This document shows positions 1 to 9,309 of a DNA stretch of 64,000 bases, in pieces. Position 1 is the first letter of the stretch, and every line of letters starts with the position of its first letter. Position numbers and translations under genes: made by a program. Where the stretch lies: NCBI GenBank assembly GCA_943789205.1, contig CALSTG010000001.1, positions 1,292,435 to 1,356,434 on the forward strand, given 5' to 3'. Source of the stretch: an uncultured Flavobacteriales bacterium. GTDB taxonomy: Bacteria; Bacteroidota; Bacteroidia; Flavobacteriales_D; Crocinitomicaceae. A model generated the notes under the pieces. The model searched no databases. It had not been told where the DNA came from and saw only the letters and a list, made by a program, of their open reading frames with translations.

Positions 1-1150
1 GTGCATCTAGTCCAAGAGAAATCTTCCCATGAGTTTTTTCCAATCCCATTGCATATGCCGCATTTATGGTCATAGCATTTAAAGCTTGCTCAGGTGTAAG
101 ATTCATTTTAATACAAGCCAAGGACCAAATTTGAGGCATACTATAACAGGGTGTTGATCCCGGATTAAAATCACTTGCTAATGCAAAAGGGATCCCTTCA
201 TTTATTAACGCTGTTGCTTTGCCAAAAGGAATACCTAAAAAGTGAGAGCATCCAGGAAGGAAAGTGGGCATACATTTACTTTCTTTAAGCGCCATCAAAT
301 CTTGACTGCTTAATTCTTCTAGATGATCAACGCTTAACGCACCTGACTTAATTGCTGATTCAATACCACCCATTGTTGAGAATTGATTCACATGCACTTT
401 TGGTATTAAACCAATCGATCGACCTGCCTCAAGAATCCGCTCCATTTCCGTTACAGAGAAATAGTTCCTTTCGCAAAAAACATCAATGTAGTCCGCAAGA
501 CCCTCTTCCGCAATAGTGGGTAACATTTTGGAGATAATTTCTTCAATGTAGCCTTCATGATTATTTTTATAATTCGTTGGAAATGCGTGAGCTCCCAAAA
601 ACGTTGCTCTTATTTCAATTGGGGCTTCCGCCTTAATTCGTTTAATGACGCGAAGCATTTTCAATTCCGCCTCTACTGTTAGACCATAGCCTGACTTTAT
701 TTCCAGTGCGCCTGTGCCACTTTCAATAATTTTCTCAACTCTTTTATAGGACCTTTCGTATAGCTCATCCTCGCTAAGCACCGAAAGGGCTCTCGCTGAA
801 TTTAAGATCCCGCCACCTTTTAGTGCAATTTCTTCATAACTCAAACCATTTATTCTATCAACAAATTCTCCTTCTCTTGTTTTAGCGAAAACGGTATGCG
901 TATGCGCATCACAAAAAGCGGGTAAAACATAACAGCCTTCCGCATCAACGACTTCAAGGTTTCTCCAGTCGTCTATGCCGTCCCAATCTTCCATTGAACC
1001 ATAGGCGACAACTTTGCATCCATCCTCAAGTGCCAGGAAAGCATTTTCAATAACAGGGACTTTTGAGGCATCCGCACCACCGATGCGATTGGGTAGGTTT
1101 TCACCAACCTGCACAAGACCCTTTATGTTTTTTATAAATATATTTTTCAT
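1..1150 (-). CDS. hutI: Imidazolonepropionase, 3' end cut by window edge
   Basis: Hydrolyses 4-imidazolone-5-propionate to N-formimino-L-glutamate, the third step of histidine degradation (Hut pathway), in the cytoplasm. The translation begins MKNIFIKNIKGLVQ at 1150 and runs open to base 1. It carries the amidohydrolase metal motif DAHTHTVFA near residue 80, the HVNQF segment with a second metal-binding His, the SVDHLEE segment and the SDFNPGS substrate/metal loop near the visible C-terminus. About 383 residues are visible, so roughly 20-30 residues of the usual ~410 lie outside the window. It is divergent from the YraN-like gene, with an 89-base gap. No other hut gene is visible, although neighbours may lie upstream of base 1. 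Family assignment is firm. Confidence 0.93.
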   Translation of the reverse strand, partial: MKNIFIKNIKGLVQVGENLPNRIGGADASKVPVIENAFLALEDGCKVVAYGSMEDWDGIDDWRNLEVVDAEGCYVLPAFCDAHTHTVFAKTREGEFVDRINGLSYEEIALKGGGILNSARALSVLSEDELYERSYKRVEKIIESGTGALEIKSGYGLTVEAELKMLRVIKRIKAEAPIEIRATFLGAHAFPTNYKNNHEGYIEEIISKMLPTIAEEGLADYIDVFCERNYFSVTEMERILEAGRSIGLIPKVHVNQFSTMGGIESAIKSGALSVDHLEELSSQDLMALKESKCMPTFLPGCSHFLGIPFGKATALINEGIPFALASDFNPGSTPCYSMPQIWSLACIKMNLTPEQALNAMTINAAYAMGLEKTHGKISLGLDA

Positions 1151-1239
1151 GTCTCCTGTAATCTTATTGTAAAGATAATTTTTATTCATTCTGTTTCATC
1201 CTAGTTCTTTTGCAGATTTTGTATCTTAAATAGGATACA

Positions 1240-1614
1240 ATGAGAAGTAGCATAAATAAAGGGAAATATGGAGAGATAATTGCGGCTGAATTTCTTCAAG
1301 CTAAAGGATATAAACTTCATTTTACAAATTTCCGTTTAGGAAGATTTGAGGTCGATTTGGTTTGCGAGGTTGAAAACATGATTGTAGTTGTAGAAGTAAA
1401 AGCACTAAGCTCCTTAAATTATAAGCAACCATTTGAGTCCGTATGCATCAATAAACAAAGAAAAATCATTCAAGTTGCAGACCATTTACTAAAGACGAGG
1501 TTTATGAATCGAGATTGCAGGTTTGATGTTGTTTCGATTTACCTGTCGAACACTGGACCACAAATTGAACACATTGAAGATGCTTTCATTCCTGAAATAG
1601 GTTCAGGTTATTGA
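1240..1614 (+). CDS. YraN/UPF0102 family nuclease-fold protein
   Basis: A 124-residue protein of the UPF0102 (YraN) family, small cytoplasmic proteins with a PD-(D/E)xK restriction-endonuclease-like fold; their biological role is not settled. Visible hallmarks are the N-terminal helix with GEIIAAEFLQAKGY, the N-F-R sequence before the first acidic residue, EVDLV, and VVEVKAL, which gives the E-x-K half of the active site. The family's usual length is about 115-125 residues, so the gene is complete. The ATG at 1240 follows an AT-rich leader without a Shine-Dalgarno, as normal in Bacteroidota. Only 20 bases separate it from the next gene, so the two may be co-transcribed. Confidence 0.85.
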   Translation: MRSSINKGKYGEIIAAEFLQAKGYKLHFTNFRLGRFEVDLVCEVENMIVVVEVKALSSLNYKQPFESVCINKQRKIIQVADHLLKTRFMNRDCRFDVVSIYLSNTGPQIEHIEDAFIPEIGSGY

Positions 1615-1634
1615 AAATTGAGTAATTTCAAAAC

Positions 1635-4600
1635 ATGAAAATAAGTCTGATTTTTTTCATTGTAATAAGCTTCCATTTAGCAGGTCAAGAGTATGGCGAC
1701 GCGCAGAAGAAAACCTTTCCAGAAAAGGGTGCGGGCTGTGCACCTCCCACGACTTCAACGTATATGGAGATTAATAATGTGCGTGCCTTAATGCATACTG
1801 CAGGGAATTTGTGGCAAATTCCGGGCTTGAATAATTCAATGTACGAGGTCCCAAAAAACTCTGGAATTATGGCCTTATTTACTGCGGCACTTTGGTTGGG
1901 AGGAACAGATGTTAATGAGCAACTCAAGCTCGCAGCTTTAAGATACAGAAACGGACAAGATTATTGGACTGGTCCCTTATCCGAAGTTTTTGCTGAAACT
2001 GATTATGAAACGTGCGACGCATACGACCGTCATTTTATTACAACCCAAGATATGATTCGAGAATTTACTTCTTGGTTTGAGTCTGGTATTTCCGATCAAG
2101 AAAATGGCACCAATACGCAAGCTACATTGCACCCCAACTATGAGGTCCCAGAAATTATAAAAAACTGGCCTGCACATGGTGATCTTTCGGCGGGGCAGGA
2201 TTATTACTTAGCCCCATTTTACGATTACAATGAGGATGGTCACTATAATTGGCAGGATGGAGACTATCCCTGGCATGACATTAATAGGACAAAAGAATGC
2301 ACTGTTGACCGCACGGTTTCTTTATATGGTGATTTGAATTTTTGGTGGGTTATGAATGATAAAGGCAATATTCATACAGAAACGGGTGCAGACCCTATTG
2401 GTATGGAAATTCGTTCTCAGGCTTTTTCTTTTGCCTCTAATGATGAGGTAAATAATATGACTTTTTACAATTATGAACTAATCAACCGCGGGACTCAGAC
2501 CTTATACAATACTTATTTTGGGTTTTTTACAGATGGTGCACTTGGCGATCCTTATGATGATTATGTCGGGTGCGATGTCAATCGCGGATTGGCTTATTAC
2601 TATAACGGAGATAATTTAGACCTAGACAATTCAGGCTATAAGGGCTACGGATCCTCTCCTCCTGCAGTAGGGGTCGATTTTTTCGAAGGTCCTTATCAAG
2701 ATAATGATGGGATTGATAATGCTTTTGGTATTAATGAAAACGAGGCGTTAAACGGTATTGGTTTTGGTGATGGAATTATAGACAATGAACGGTTTGGGAT
2801 GCGTCGGTTCTTGTATTATTCAAATACAACAAATGGGGCAAATCCAAATCAAACTGATCCTACAAACGCATCAGATTATTATAATTACTTGAAGGGTTTT
2901 TGGAAAGATGGCTCTAAATTCATTTATGGTGGAAGTGGACACATATCCGACGAAGAGGCTGATCCGAATACACCTTGTGACTTTATGTTTCCAGGAGACA
3001 CAGATCCTTTAGGATGGGGGACTGGTGGATATCCTCAAGAACCTTGGACTGAGCAAAGCAGTAATAATCAGCCTAACGACAGACGCTTCGTTCAGTCTGC
3101 AGGGCCTTTTGTTTTAAAGCCGGGTTCCGTAAATAATATTACCGTAGGTATTGTTTGGGCAAGATCAAACGGGGGTGAACCCTTTGAATCTGTTGAGGTG
3201 CTTAGACGTGCCGATGATAAAGCCCAGGCGTTATTTGAAAATTGTTTTAAGATTTTAGAAGGTCCACATGCCCCTGATTTGGTAATTCAAGAGCTAGAGA
3301 ATGAGCTTATTCTGACATTAGACAATAACTCCTCATCTAACAATTACCAGGAAGGTTATGCCGAGTATGATCCATTTATTGTTTCTGAGGATTCTTCTGC
3401 AGATAAATATTACCGTTTCCAGGGGTATCAAATATATCAACTTGTTAATGATGAGGTTTCTTTATCAGAGCTAGAAGACCCAACCAAGGCGAGATTGGTT
3501 GCGCAATGTGATAAAGCAGATGGTGTTGACCGCTTGATTAATTTTGAATTTGATGATGCGTTAGGCGCATCTTTGCCTAACGAGATGGTAGATGGTGCAG
3601 ATCAGGGAATCAGACATTCGTTTAAGCTCACGGAAGATAAGTTTGCCCAGGGGAGTCCTACACTTGTGAACCATAAAACCTATCATTTTATGGCTATTTC
3701 ATATGCATACAATAATTACAAAGAATACAACCCTGAAGACCCAACGGCTTTGGATGGCCAAAAAAAGCCATATATCCCATGTCGAAAGGCTGCTGTTGGT
3801 GGGGTGAAAATTATATCCGCAGTTCCCCACGCCCCTATTGCAGAAGCAGGTGGTACAGCTCAGCTTATTGAGTATGGTTCATCTCCTCGCATTACGCGTT
3901 TGGATGGCTATGGTAATGGGAACAGGGATTTAGAGTTGACTCAGGAGAGTATAGATGAGATTCTATTGAATGGATCGATCTTGACACCTACGTATGATTA
4001 TGGTAAAGGACCTATCAATATAAAAGTGGTAGATCCTTTAAATCTTGCGAGTGGTTACTTTGAGTGTAAGTTCAGAGACTACACGGCTCCGAATTCTGGT
4101 AATGCAGCCGATACGGCAAGCTGGATTATATATCGTTATGAAAGCGAGGATGGAACAACACCGATTGACTCCGCGACTTCACAGCGTACGATAGCATTTG
4201 ACAATGAGCAGATTATTCCAGAATGGGGTATTTCAGTTCAAATCAATCAGGAGAAGTATTTTGTTCCTGCAAGTGGAAGCTCAGGGGGACCTGAGACGAA
4301 GACCACAACGATGATTTCGTCTTCGATTAATTTCGCCGATAGCTCAAAGCAATGGTTAACAGGAGTGAATGACAATGATGCTTACTTCCCAACGAATTGG
4401 ATTGTAGCAGGCGAGTATGATCCTGAAGATCCTGATGATTGTTTACCTGATGGCCCAAGTTATTTGAATCCTTGTAATTATAAGGATGAGATTACCAAAG
4501 ATCAGAGCCCTGTATGGGAAGGTTTACTAGAAGGTATTGTTTCCCCGCATCAATTGGTAGGTTATCAAGCGGATTATGCATCAATGGCATATTTAGGGAA

Positions 4601-5666
4601 TGTTGCTACGAATGTTCGAAAGAATGCAGCCATTAGCTTTGCCCCAAGTGTAGATATTGTCTTTACAAGTAATGAAGCATTGTGGACACGTTGTCCAGTT
4701 TTTGAAACAGGTCGCGATGCTGGATTGAATATTGGAGGAGCGTCAGCAGGTCAGTTACGTCGCAGTCCTAGTGTAGGAAAAGACGGTTTTGAGGACAATA
4801 CTGGTACAGGTATGGGTTGGTTCCCTGGTTATGCGATAGACCTAGAAACAGGAGCACGCTTGTATATGGCTTTTGGAGAGAATTCATTCCTTGGAGGAGA
4901 AAATGGTGCAGACATGATTTGGAATCCGACCTCTAACTTAGTGAGTAATGTAGGGACGCCATTAATGGGAGGTGTACATCCGGTTTATGTTTACAGTAAA
5001 GACTTGAAGAAGATCAATGGTTATAGTCAATCTTATGACTTTCCCGAATATAATCCTGCGCAAGCAGAAACCTCTGGTGGTAATCAATTGAAACTTCTTA
5101 TTGATGCTGCGGAGTCTAGTCCAACGACAGCGAATTGTAGACCAATTTATGCAACATTGTCATGGGTTTGTTATCCAATGTTAAGAGAAGGTCAAGAATT
5201 GTTGTCTACCGATGTCACTATGAAGCTTAGAATAAACAAAGAGTACAAGGATTATGTAGCTACTGGTGAGAATGGTGGAAAGCCAATGTTCTCTTGGAGC
5301 ATGGATGAGATTGCAACTGTCACAGGATCACAAGATCAGCTCAAGGAGGCCTTAGACATCATCAATGTTGTACCAAATCCGTATTATGCATTTTCTGAAT
5401 ATGAACGAAGCAGATTGGATACTCGTATAAAATTTACGAACCTTCCTGAGCAATGCACGGTGAGGATTTATACAATTAACGGAAAGCTTGTAAGAACATT
5501 TAAGAAAGATAGCCCAATAACGTCATTAGATTGGAACCTGACGAACCACGTAAATATCCCTGTAGCTTCAGGTATTTATTTGATTCATGTTTCTGTTCCT
5601 GAGGTTGGAGAGCGGGTATTAAAAGCTTTTATTTCGATGCGAACCCCTGACCTTCAGGGCATTTAA
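1635..5666 (+). CDS. Very large T9SS-exported protein of unknown function
   Basis: A 1343-residue exported protein. The N-terminus (MKISLIFFIVISFHLAGQ) is a Sec signal peptide. The C-terminal ~90 residues form a type A T9SS sorting domain: VVPNPYYAF, then CTVRIYTINGKLVRTF, then PVASGIYLIHV. It should therefore cross the outer membrane by the type IX system and be anchored or released. The ~1230 residues between hold no catalytic motif I recognise. They are rich in Asp, Asn, Gly, Tyr and Trp and contain EF-hand-like acidic stretches such as YDYNEDGHYNWQDGD, suggesting Ca2+-stabilised beta structure. Similar long proteins with the same VVPNPYYAF-type tail are widespread in Bacteroidota and are usually annotated only as T9SS cargo. 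Function unknown. Confidence 0.85.
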   Translation: MKISLIFFIVISFHLAGQEYGDAQKKTFPEKGAGCAPPTTSTYMEINNVRALMHTAGNLWQIPGLNNSMYEVPKNSGIMALFTAALWLGGTDVNEQLKLAALRYRNGQDYWTGPLSEVFAETDYETCDAYDRHFITTQDMIREFTSWFESGISDQENGTNTQATLHPNYEVPEIIKNWPAHGDLSAGQDYYLAPFYDYNEDGHYNWQDGDYPWHDINRTKECTVDRTVSLYGDLNFWWVMNDKGNIHTETGADPIGMEIRSQAFSFASNDEVNNMTFYNYELINRGTQTLYNTYFGFFTDGALGDPYDDYVGCDVNRGLAYYYNGDNLDLDNSGYKGYGSSPPAVGVDFFEGPYQDNDGIDNAFGINENEALNGIGFGDGIIDNERFGMRRFLYYSNTTNGANPNQTDPTNASDYYNYLKGFWKDGSKFIYGGSGHISDEEADPNTPCDFMFPGDTDPLGWGTGGYPQEPWTEQSSNNQPNDRRFVQSAGPFVLKPGSVNNITVGIVWARSNGGEPFESVEVLRRADDKAQALFENCFKILEGPHAPDLVIQELENELILTLDNNSSSNNYQEGYAEYDPFIVSEDSSADKYYRFQGYQIYQLVNDEVSLSELEDPTKARLVAQCDKADGVDRLINFEFDDALGASLPNEMVDGADQGIRHSFKLTEDKFAQGSPTLVNHKTYHFMAISYAYNNYKEYNPEDPTALDGQKKPYIPCRKAAVGGVKIISAVPHAPIAEAGGTAQLIEYGSSPRITRLDGYGNGNRDLELTQESIDEILLNGSILTPTYDYGKGPINIKVVDPLNLASGYFECKFRDYTAPNSGNAADTASWIIYRYESEDGTTPIDSATSQRTIAFDNEQIIPEWGISVQINQEKYFVPASGSSGGPETKTTTMISSSINFADSSKQWLTGVNDNDAYFPTNWIVAGEYDPEDPDDCLPDGPSYLNPCNYKDEITKDQSPVWEGLLEGIVSPHQLVGYQADYASMAYLGNVATNVRKNAAISFAPSVDIVFTSNEALWTRCPVFETGRDAGLNIGGASAGQLRRSPSVGKDGFEDNTGTGMGWFPGYAIDLETGARLYMAFGENSFLGGENGADMIWNPTSNLVSNVGTPLMGGVHPVYVYSKDLKKINGYSQSYDFPEYNPAQAETSGGNQLKLLIDAAESSPTTANCRPIYATLSWVCYPMLREGQELLSTDVTMKLRINKEYKDYVATGENGGKPMFSWSMDEIATVTGSQDQLKEALDIINVVPNPYYAFSEYERSRLDTRIKFTNLPEQCTVRIYTINGKLVRTFKKDSPITSLDWNLTNHVNIPVASGIYLIHVSVPEVGERVLKAFISMRTPDLQGI

Positions 5667-5744
5667 CACTTTCGTGTTCTTAAGTTCAAGACACTCATTC
5701 GAAATTCCTTTTAATATGTTTTAACTTTGAATAAAATCATCTTT

Positions 5745-6758
5745 ATGAAATTCACTCTATTCGCTATACTTTTTTTTATTTCAGGCACTAGCATCGCACA
5801 AGAATTCACCCTACCTGAACTTCGTTTTTCTTATGATTCTTACGAGCAAGGTATAGATGCTCAAACGATGGAGATTCATCATAGTAAGCATCACAGAGGC
5901 TATGTTCGAAAATTAAATAAGGCTGTCTCCGAATCAAAGCTAGAAGGAAAATCACTCGTAGATTTATTAATGTATGCTAGTTACCGAAGTAAAGCTGTAA
6001 GAAATAATTCTGGAGGACATTACAACCACACCTTATTTTGGGAAATATTGAGCCCGAAGATTAAAGACTCAGCTCCGTACCCTATGACCAAAGACCTGGA
6101 AAACGCAATAAATAAGTATTTTGGCTCACTAGAAAATTTAAGAAAGGAACTTTCTGCCGCGGCTGCAACCCGATTTGGGTCCGGATGGGCTTGGTTGTTT
6201 GTTACACCAAATAAAGAACTTGTCGTAAGTAGCTCGCCGAATCAAGACAATCCAATCATGGATGTATCAGAAGTTCGTGGAATCCCCATACTGGGTATTG
6301 ATGTTTGGGAACATGCTTATTACTTACGTTATCAAAATAAACGAGGTGATTATTTAAGTGCAATATGGTCACTTTTAGATTGGTCAGTCATTTCTGAAAA
6401 ATATACGGCTGCATTAAAAGACCCGTTATTAATTCGTATCGAAAGAGAAAACTGGCCAGAAATGAATACGTTTCACAAAGTTCTAGCAAAAACCTTTCAT
6501 GCAGCAGAGAAGAACGACTTTAAGCCTATTCGTTTGTTAAGTGGAGATCTTTATGCAAATGCAATTCTTTTACAGGATTCCGACATCCCTCAATCAATTT
6601 TAAAACCCAAGGTAGCTTCCGCACTCATACGCTTGGAAAAAAAATGCAGTATGCTGCATAAACAGATTTCAAAAAACGCAAAGAATAAGAGTATTATGAA
6701 ATCTTTATCAGGAGTGCATGACGTTTTTCATGAAGTTCAAGGGCTTTGCCACGATTAA
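5745..6758 (+). CDS. Exported Mn-type superoxide dismutase with C-terminal extension
   Basis: Fe/Mn-family superoxide dismutase that would convert superoxide to O2 and H2O2 outside the cytoplasm. The ATG at 5745 starts directly at a signal peptide (MKFTLFAILFFISGTSIAQ). An in-frame TTG at 5727 would only add six residues. Metal ligands are all visible: His in MEIHHSKHH, His in GGHYNHTLFW, and Asp and His in DVWEHAYY. The GG before HYNH and the Gln in PNQDNP are MnSOD-type signatures rather than FeSOD-type. The SOD fold fills roughly residues 20-220; about 115 further residues, mostly helical and Lys/Ser-rich with three Cys, follow and match no domain known to me. Typical SODs stop near 200 residues. 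Stand-alone or co-transcribed with mgtE (22-base gap). Confidence 0.88.
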   Translation: MKFTLFAILFFISGTSIAQEFTLPELRFSYDSYEQGIDAQTMEIHHSKHHRGYVRKLNKAVSESKLEGKSLVDLLMYASYRSKAVRNNSGGHYNHTLFWEILSPKIKDSAPYPMTKDLENAINKYFGSLENLRKELSAAAATRFGSGWAWLFVTPNKELVVSSSPNQDNPIMDVSEVRGIPILGIDVWEHAYYLRYQNKRGDYLSAIWSLLDWSVISEKYTAALKDPLLIRIERENWPEMNTFHKVLAKTFHAAEKNDFKPIRLLSGDLYANAILLQDSDIPQSILKPKVASALIRLEKKCSMLHKQISKNAKNKSIMKSLSGVHDVFHEVQGLCHD

Positions 6759-6780
6759 CTGAGGTTTTTAATAGAGTACT

Positions 6781-8139
6781 ATGCAATTCCAATTAACAAA
6801 AGAATTTATCGACCAACTCAAAGATAGAGTTGCCTCTGAAGATAGCGCCTGGATTCATAAAAATGTTTTGGAATTACACCATGCTGATATTGCAGACGTT
6901 TTAGACGAACTCTCACATGAAGAAGCAAAGCATGTTTATTACCTGAGTAGCGAGGAACTTCAAGCCGACATTTTAATGGATCTTCAAGAAGAAAACCGTG
7001 ACAGGCTAATAGAGTCGCTAAGTACGAAGGAGCTTGCTGATCAAATTGAGAATTTAGATTCAGATGATGCCGCAGATATTCTTGGAGAGCTTCCGGAAGA
7101 TAAGATTCAGGAGGTAATTTCTCAAATGCAAGATGATGCAGCGGCAGAGGATATAATAGACCTGTTAAATTATGATGAAGATATCGCGGGTGGGTTAATG
7201 CAAAAGGAATTCTTAAAAGTAGAACTTGATTGGCCGGTAAACAGAGCGCTCAGACAGCTTCGTCGTCAAGCAGAGGATGTAGAAAGGGTCTATAATATTT
7301 TCGTGACTGATGCAGAAGAACATCTTTTAGGTGTGTTATCTTTAAAGCGTTTACTTATTGCCAATTCAACAACAAAAATAGCAGAGCTCTATAATTCCAA
7401 AAATATTATTTCGGTGAAAACATCTGAGACTCCTGAGCAAGTGGCCGTGCTTATGGAAAAGTACGACTTGGTGACTGTTCCTGTTGTGGATTATCAAAAT
7501 AAACTTGTTGGAAGAATTACCCTTGATGATGTAATGGATTATTTAAAAGAGGAAGTAGATAAAGATTTCCAATTGGCAACAGGTATTTCTGAGCCTATGC
7601 AATCCGATGCCTCAATTTGGGCTATAGCCAAGGCTAGACTGCCATGGTTGATAATTGGTTTGGCTGGGGGAATCTTGGGGGCAAAAGTGATTTCAGGTTT
7701 CGAGTTGAGTATTGCCTCAATACCCGAACTCGCCTTTTTTATTCCGTTAATTACTGCGATGGGAGGAAATGTTGGGGTTCAGTCTTCAGCAATTGTCGTT
7801 CAGTCCTTGGCTAGAGGCGAACAACAAATAGGAGGTATTTTGAGTAAAATCTGGAAGGAAACCCTTGTAGGTATTGTTAATGGAATTCTTTTGTCTTTGC
7901 TTATTTTTGGAATTGCAACAGTTTTTGGAGGAATTGAACTCGGCTTGGTTGTAAGTATTTCACTTTTCACAGTTATCATTGTAGCTGCAATTTTTGGAAC
8001 ATTTATTCCCTTAATTTTAAATAAGTATAAAGTTGACCCTGCCCTGGCAACAGGGCCATTTATCACCACAATGAATGATGTTGTGGGATTATTCATCTAT
8101 TTTTCTATCGGTCTTTTGATATTTAGTTTGATGGCTTAA
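6781..8139 (+). CDS. mgtE: MgtE-family magnesium transporter
   Basis: A Mg2+-gated magnesium channel/transporter of the inner membrane, 452 residues, the usual length. Order of domains: MgtE_N superhelical domain (about residues 25-130, with repeated LxELPEDK-type and DDAADI motifs), a pair of CBS domains (about 135-255, ending in VGRITLDDVMDYL) that sense cytoplasmic Mg2+, a linking plug helix, and five membrane helices (about 285-450) with the conserved GGNVGVQSS pore segment. The stop at 8139 lies just upstream of the tRNA-Ser promoter. Family assignment is secure. In this phylum MgtE is a main Mg2+ import route. Confidence 0.95.
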   Translation: MQFQLTKEFIDQLKDRVASEDSAWIHKNVLELHHADIADVLDELSHEEAKHVYYLSSEELQADILMDLQEENRDRLIESLSTKELADQIENLDSDDAADILGELPEDKIQEVISQMQDDAAAEDIIDLLNYDEDIAGGLMQKEFLKVELDWPVNRALRQLRRQAEDVERVYNIFVTDAEEHLLGVLSLKRLLIANSTTKIAELYNSKNIISVKTSETPEQVAVLMEKYDLVTVPVVDYQNKLVGRITLDDVMDYLKEEVDKDFQLATGISEPMQSDASIWAIAKARLPWLIIGLAGGILGAKVISGFELSIASIPELAFFIPLITAMGGNVGVQSSAIVVQSLARGEQQIGGILSKIWKETLVGIVNGILLSLLIFGIATVFGGIELGLVVSISLFTVIIVAAIFGTFIPLILNKYKVDPALATGPFITTMNDVVGLFIYFSIGLLIFSLMA

Positions 8140-8144
8140 AGACC

Positions 8145-8177
8145 ATTGACAACTTCCTTGTATTTTTTCTATCTTTG
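8145..8177 (+). promoter_or_regulatory. Bacteroidota-type promoter for tRNA-Ser
   Basis: ATTG at 8145-8148 and TATCTTTG at 8170-8177, 21 bases apart, match the phylum's sigma-70 consensus (TTTG, ~19, TAnnTTTG). The tRNA begins 16 bases downstream, a plausible distance for a short 5' leader. Confidence 0.6.
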
Positions 8178-8192
8178 CCAACGCAAATTAAC

Positions 8193-8279
8193 GGAGAGGT
8201 GCCTGAGTGGTTGAAAGGGCCCGCCTGGAAAGCTGGTATAGGGGCAACTCTATCGAGGGTTCGAATCCCTCTCTCTCCG
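8193..8279 (+). tRNA. tRNA-Ser(GGA)
   Basis: An 87-nt class II tRNA. The acceptor stem GGAGAGG pairs with TCTCTCC (one G-U) and is followed by discriminator G. The anticodon loop is CTGGAAA with anticodon GGA, reading UCC/UCU. A long variable arm is present (ATAG/CTAT stem), and the T arm is GAGGG-TTCGAAT-CCCTC. CCA is not encoded. The anticodon stem CCCGC/GCTGG has one C-U mismatch at pair 29-41. Confidence 0.95.
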
Positions 8280-8284
8280 CTTTT

Positions 8285-8308
8285 AAAAGCCCTTTTGGGG
8301 CTTTTTTT
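8285..8308 (+). terminator. Rho-independent terminator after tRNA-Ser
   Basis: The hairpin AAAGCCC-TTTT-GGGGCTT is followed by a T run, six bases after the tRNA 3' end. Confidence 0.8.
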
Positions 8309-8403
8309 GTGCTCAAAATTTCTTTTTTTTAAGTAGATTTTTAAAAACCAACGACAGATTCTAAAATTAATTTTTCGATTTGAAGCGAACATTTGCCCAA
8401 ATC

Positions 8404-8434
8404 GTTGCTAAAAAGTAAAAAAACATTATTTTTG
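8404..8434 (+). promoter_or_regulatory. Promoter of the exbB-exbD operon
   Basis: GTTG at 8404-8407, a 19-base spacer, then TATTTTTG at 8427-8434. This is an almost exact match to the Bacteroidota housekeeping promoter. The start codon of the first gene lies 35 bases beyond. Confidence 0.65.
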
Positions 8435-8468
8435 GCGTAATTAAACAAGAAGAATTTAATTTTTACTT

Positions 8469-9290
8469 ATGAAAAATATGATCAAATCGATAGCCTTTGT
8501 TTTTACTTTAGTCCTAGGCTTTTCACTACAAGTTCAAGCGCAAGATGACGCTACGATGAATGCCACTGAAGATGCAAGTGCAAATGCAGGGGTTGTGGAA
8601 GCCGCTACAGAAGCAGCTCCTCCAGCAGCTAATGCAGAGGAAGAAGAGGTAGAGCTTAGCTTCGTTCAAACACTTAAGCAAAAGTACATTGAAGGAGATG
8701 TTCTTTGGATGACGCCAGTACTTATATGTCTAATTATTGGTATGGCTCTTTCCATAGAGCGCGTGGTTTATCTTAACCTTGCGACTATTAATACGGATAA
8801 ATTCAAGGAAGAGATTGAAGCAGCATTGCAGTCAGGTGGTGTAGAAGCCGCAAAAGATGTAGCAAGAAATACGCGCGGACCTATTGCCTCAATTTATTTT
8901 CAAGGTCTAGATCGTGCAGACGAAGGAATCGATATTGTTGAGAAATCAGTAATATCTTACGGAGGTGTTCAGAATGGTCTTTTGGAAAAAGGTATGACTT
9001 GGTTACAGCTTTTTATAGCGCTTGCACCAATGCTTGGATTCCTTGGTACGGTAATCGGTATGATTCAAGCCTTTGATAAAATTGTAAAGGATGGTCAAGT
9101 ATCTCCAACAACTGTTGCTGATGGTATTAAAGTTTCTCTGTTAACAACGGTATTTGGTCTTATTGCAGCAATTTTCCTTCAGATTTTTTATAACTACATT
9201 ACATCGAAAATCGATAGTATTGTGAATGAAATGGAAGAAGCATCAATTTCATTAATTGATATGATGTTGAAGAATAAGGTATCTAAGTAA
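8469..9290 (+). CDS. exbB: ExbB/TolQ/MotA-family proton channel protein
   Basis: Inner-membrane stator subunit (273 residues) that with ExbD uses the proton motive force to energise a TonB- or Tol-type system. It begins with a cleavable-looking hydrophobic segment (MKNMIKSIAFVFTLVLGFSLQ) and an Ala/Glu-rich linker to about residue 60, a common Bacteroidota variant. The ExbB core follows with three membrane spans: around 80-100, around 175-200 (FIALAPMLGFLGTVIGMI, the conserved channel helix) and around 215-240 (VSLLTTVFGLIAAIFLQIF, with the conserved Thr pair). It is first gene of a five-gene run with gaps of 4-19 bases and has its own promoter at 8404-8434. Which TonB partner it serves cannot be told from the window. 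Confidence 0.9.
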   Translation: MKNMIKSIAFVFTLVLGFSLQVQAQDDATMNATEDASANAGVVEAATEAAPPAANAEEEEVELSFVQTLKQKYIEGDVLWMTPVLICLIIGMALSIERVVYLNLATINTDKFKEEIEAALQSGGVEAAKDVARNTRGPIASIYFQGLDRADEGIDIVEKSVISYGGVQNGLLEKGMTWLQLFIALAPMLGFLGTVIGMIQAFDKIVKDGQVSPTTVADGIKVSLLTTVFGLIAAIFLQIFYNYITSKIDSIVNEMEEASISLIDMMLKNKVSK

Positions 9291-9309
9291 TACCGCTAAA
9301 ACGTATTTT

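Noticed and set aside
5727-5745. TTG start for the superoxide dismutase
   Set aside because: The ATG at 5745 directly opens the signal peptide and is the better start.
8193-8279. Mismatch in the anticodon stem of tRNA-Ser as a sign of decay
   Set aside because: Only one C-U pair is affected; the other stems, promoter and terminator are intact, so the gene is considered functional.
8123-8392. An 89-residue reading frame on the minus strand across the tRNA-Ser gene
   Set aside because: It is the antisense of the tRNA, giving the well-known artefact reading GERGIRTLD; the tRNA and terminator explain the sequence.
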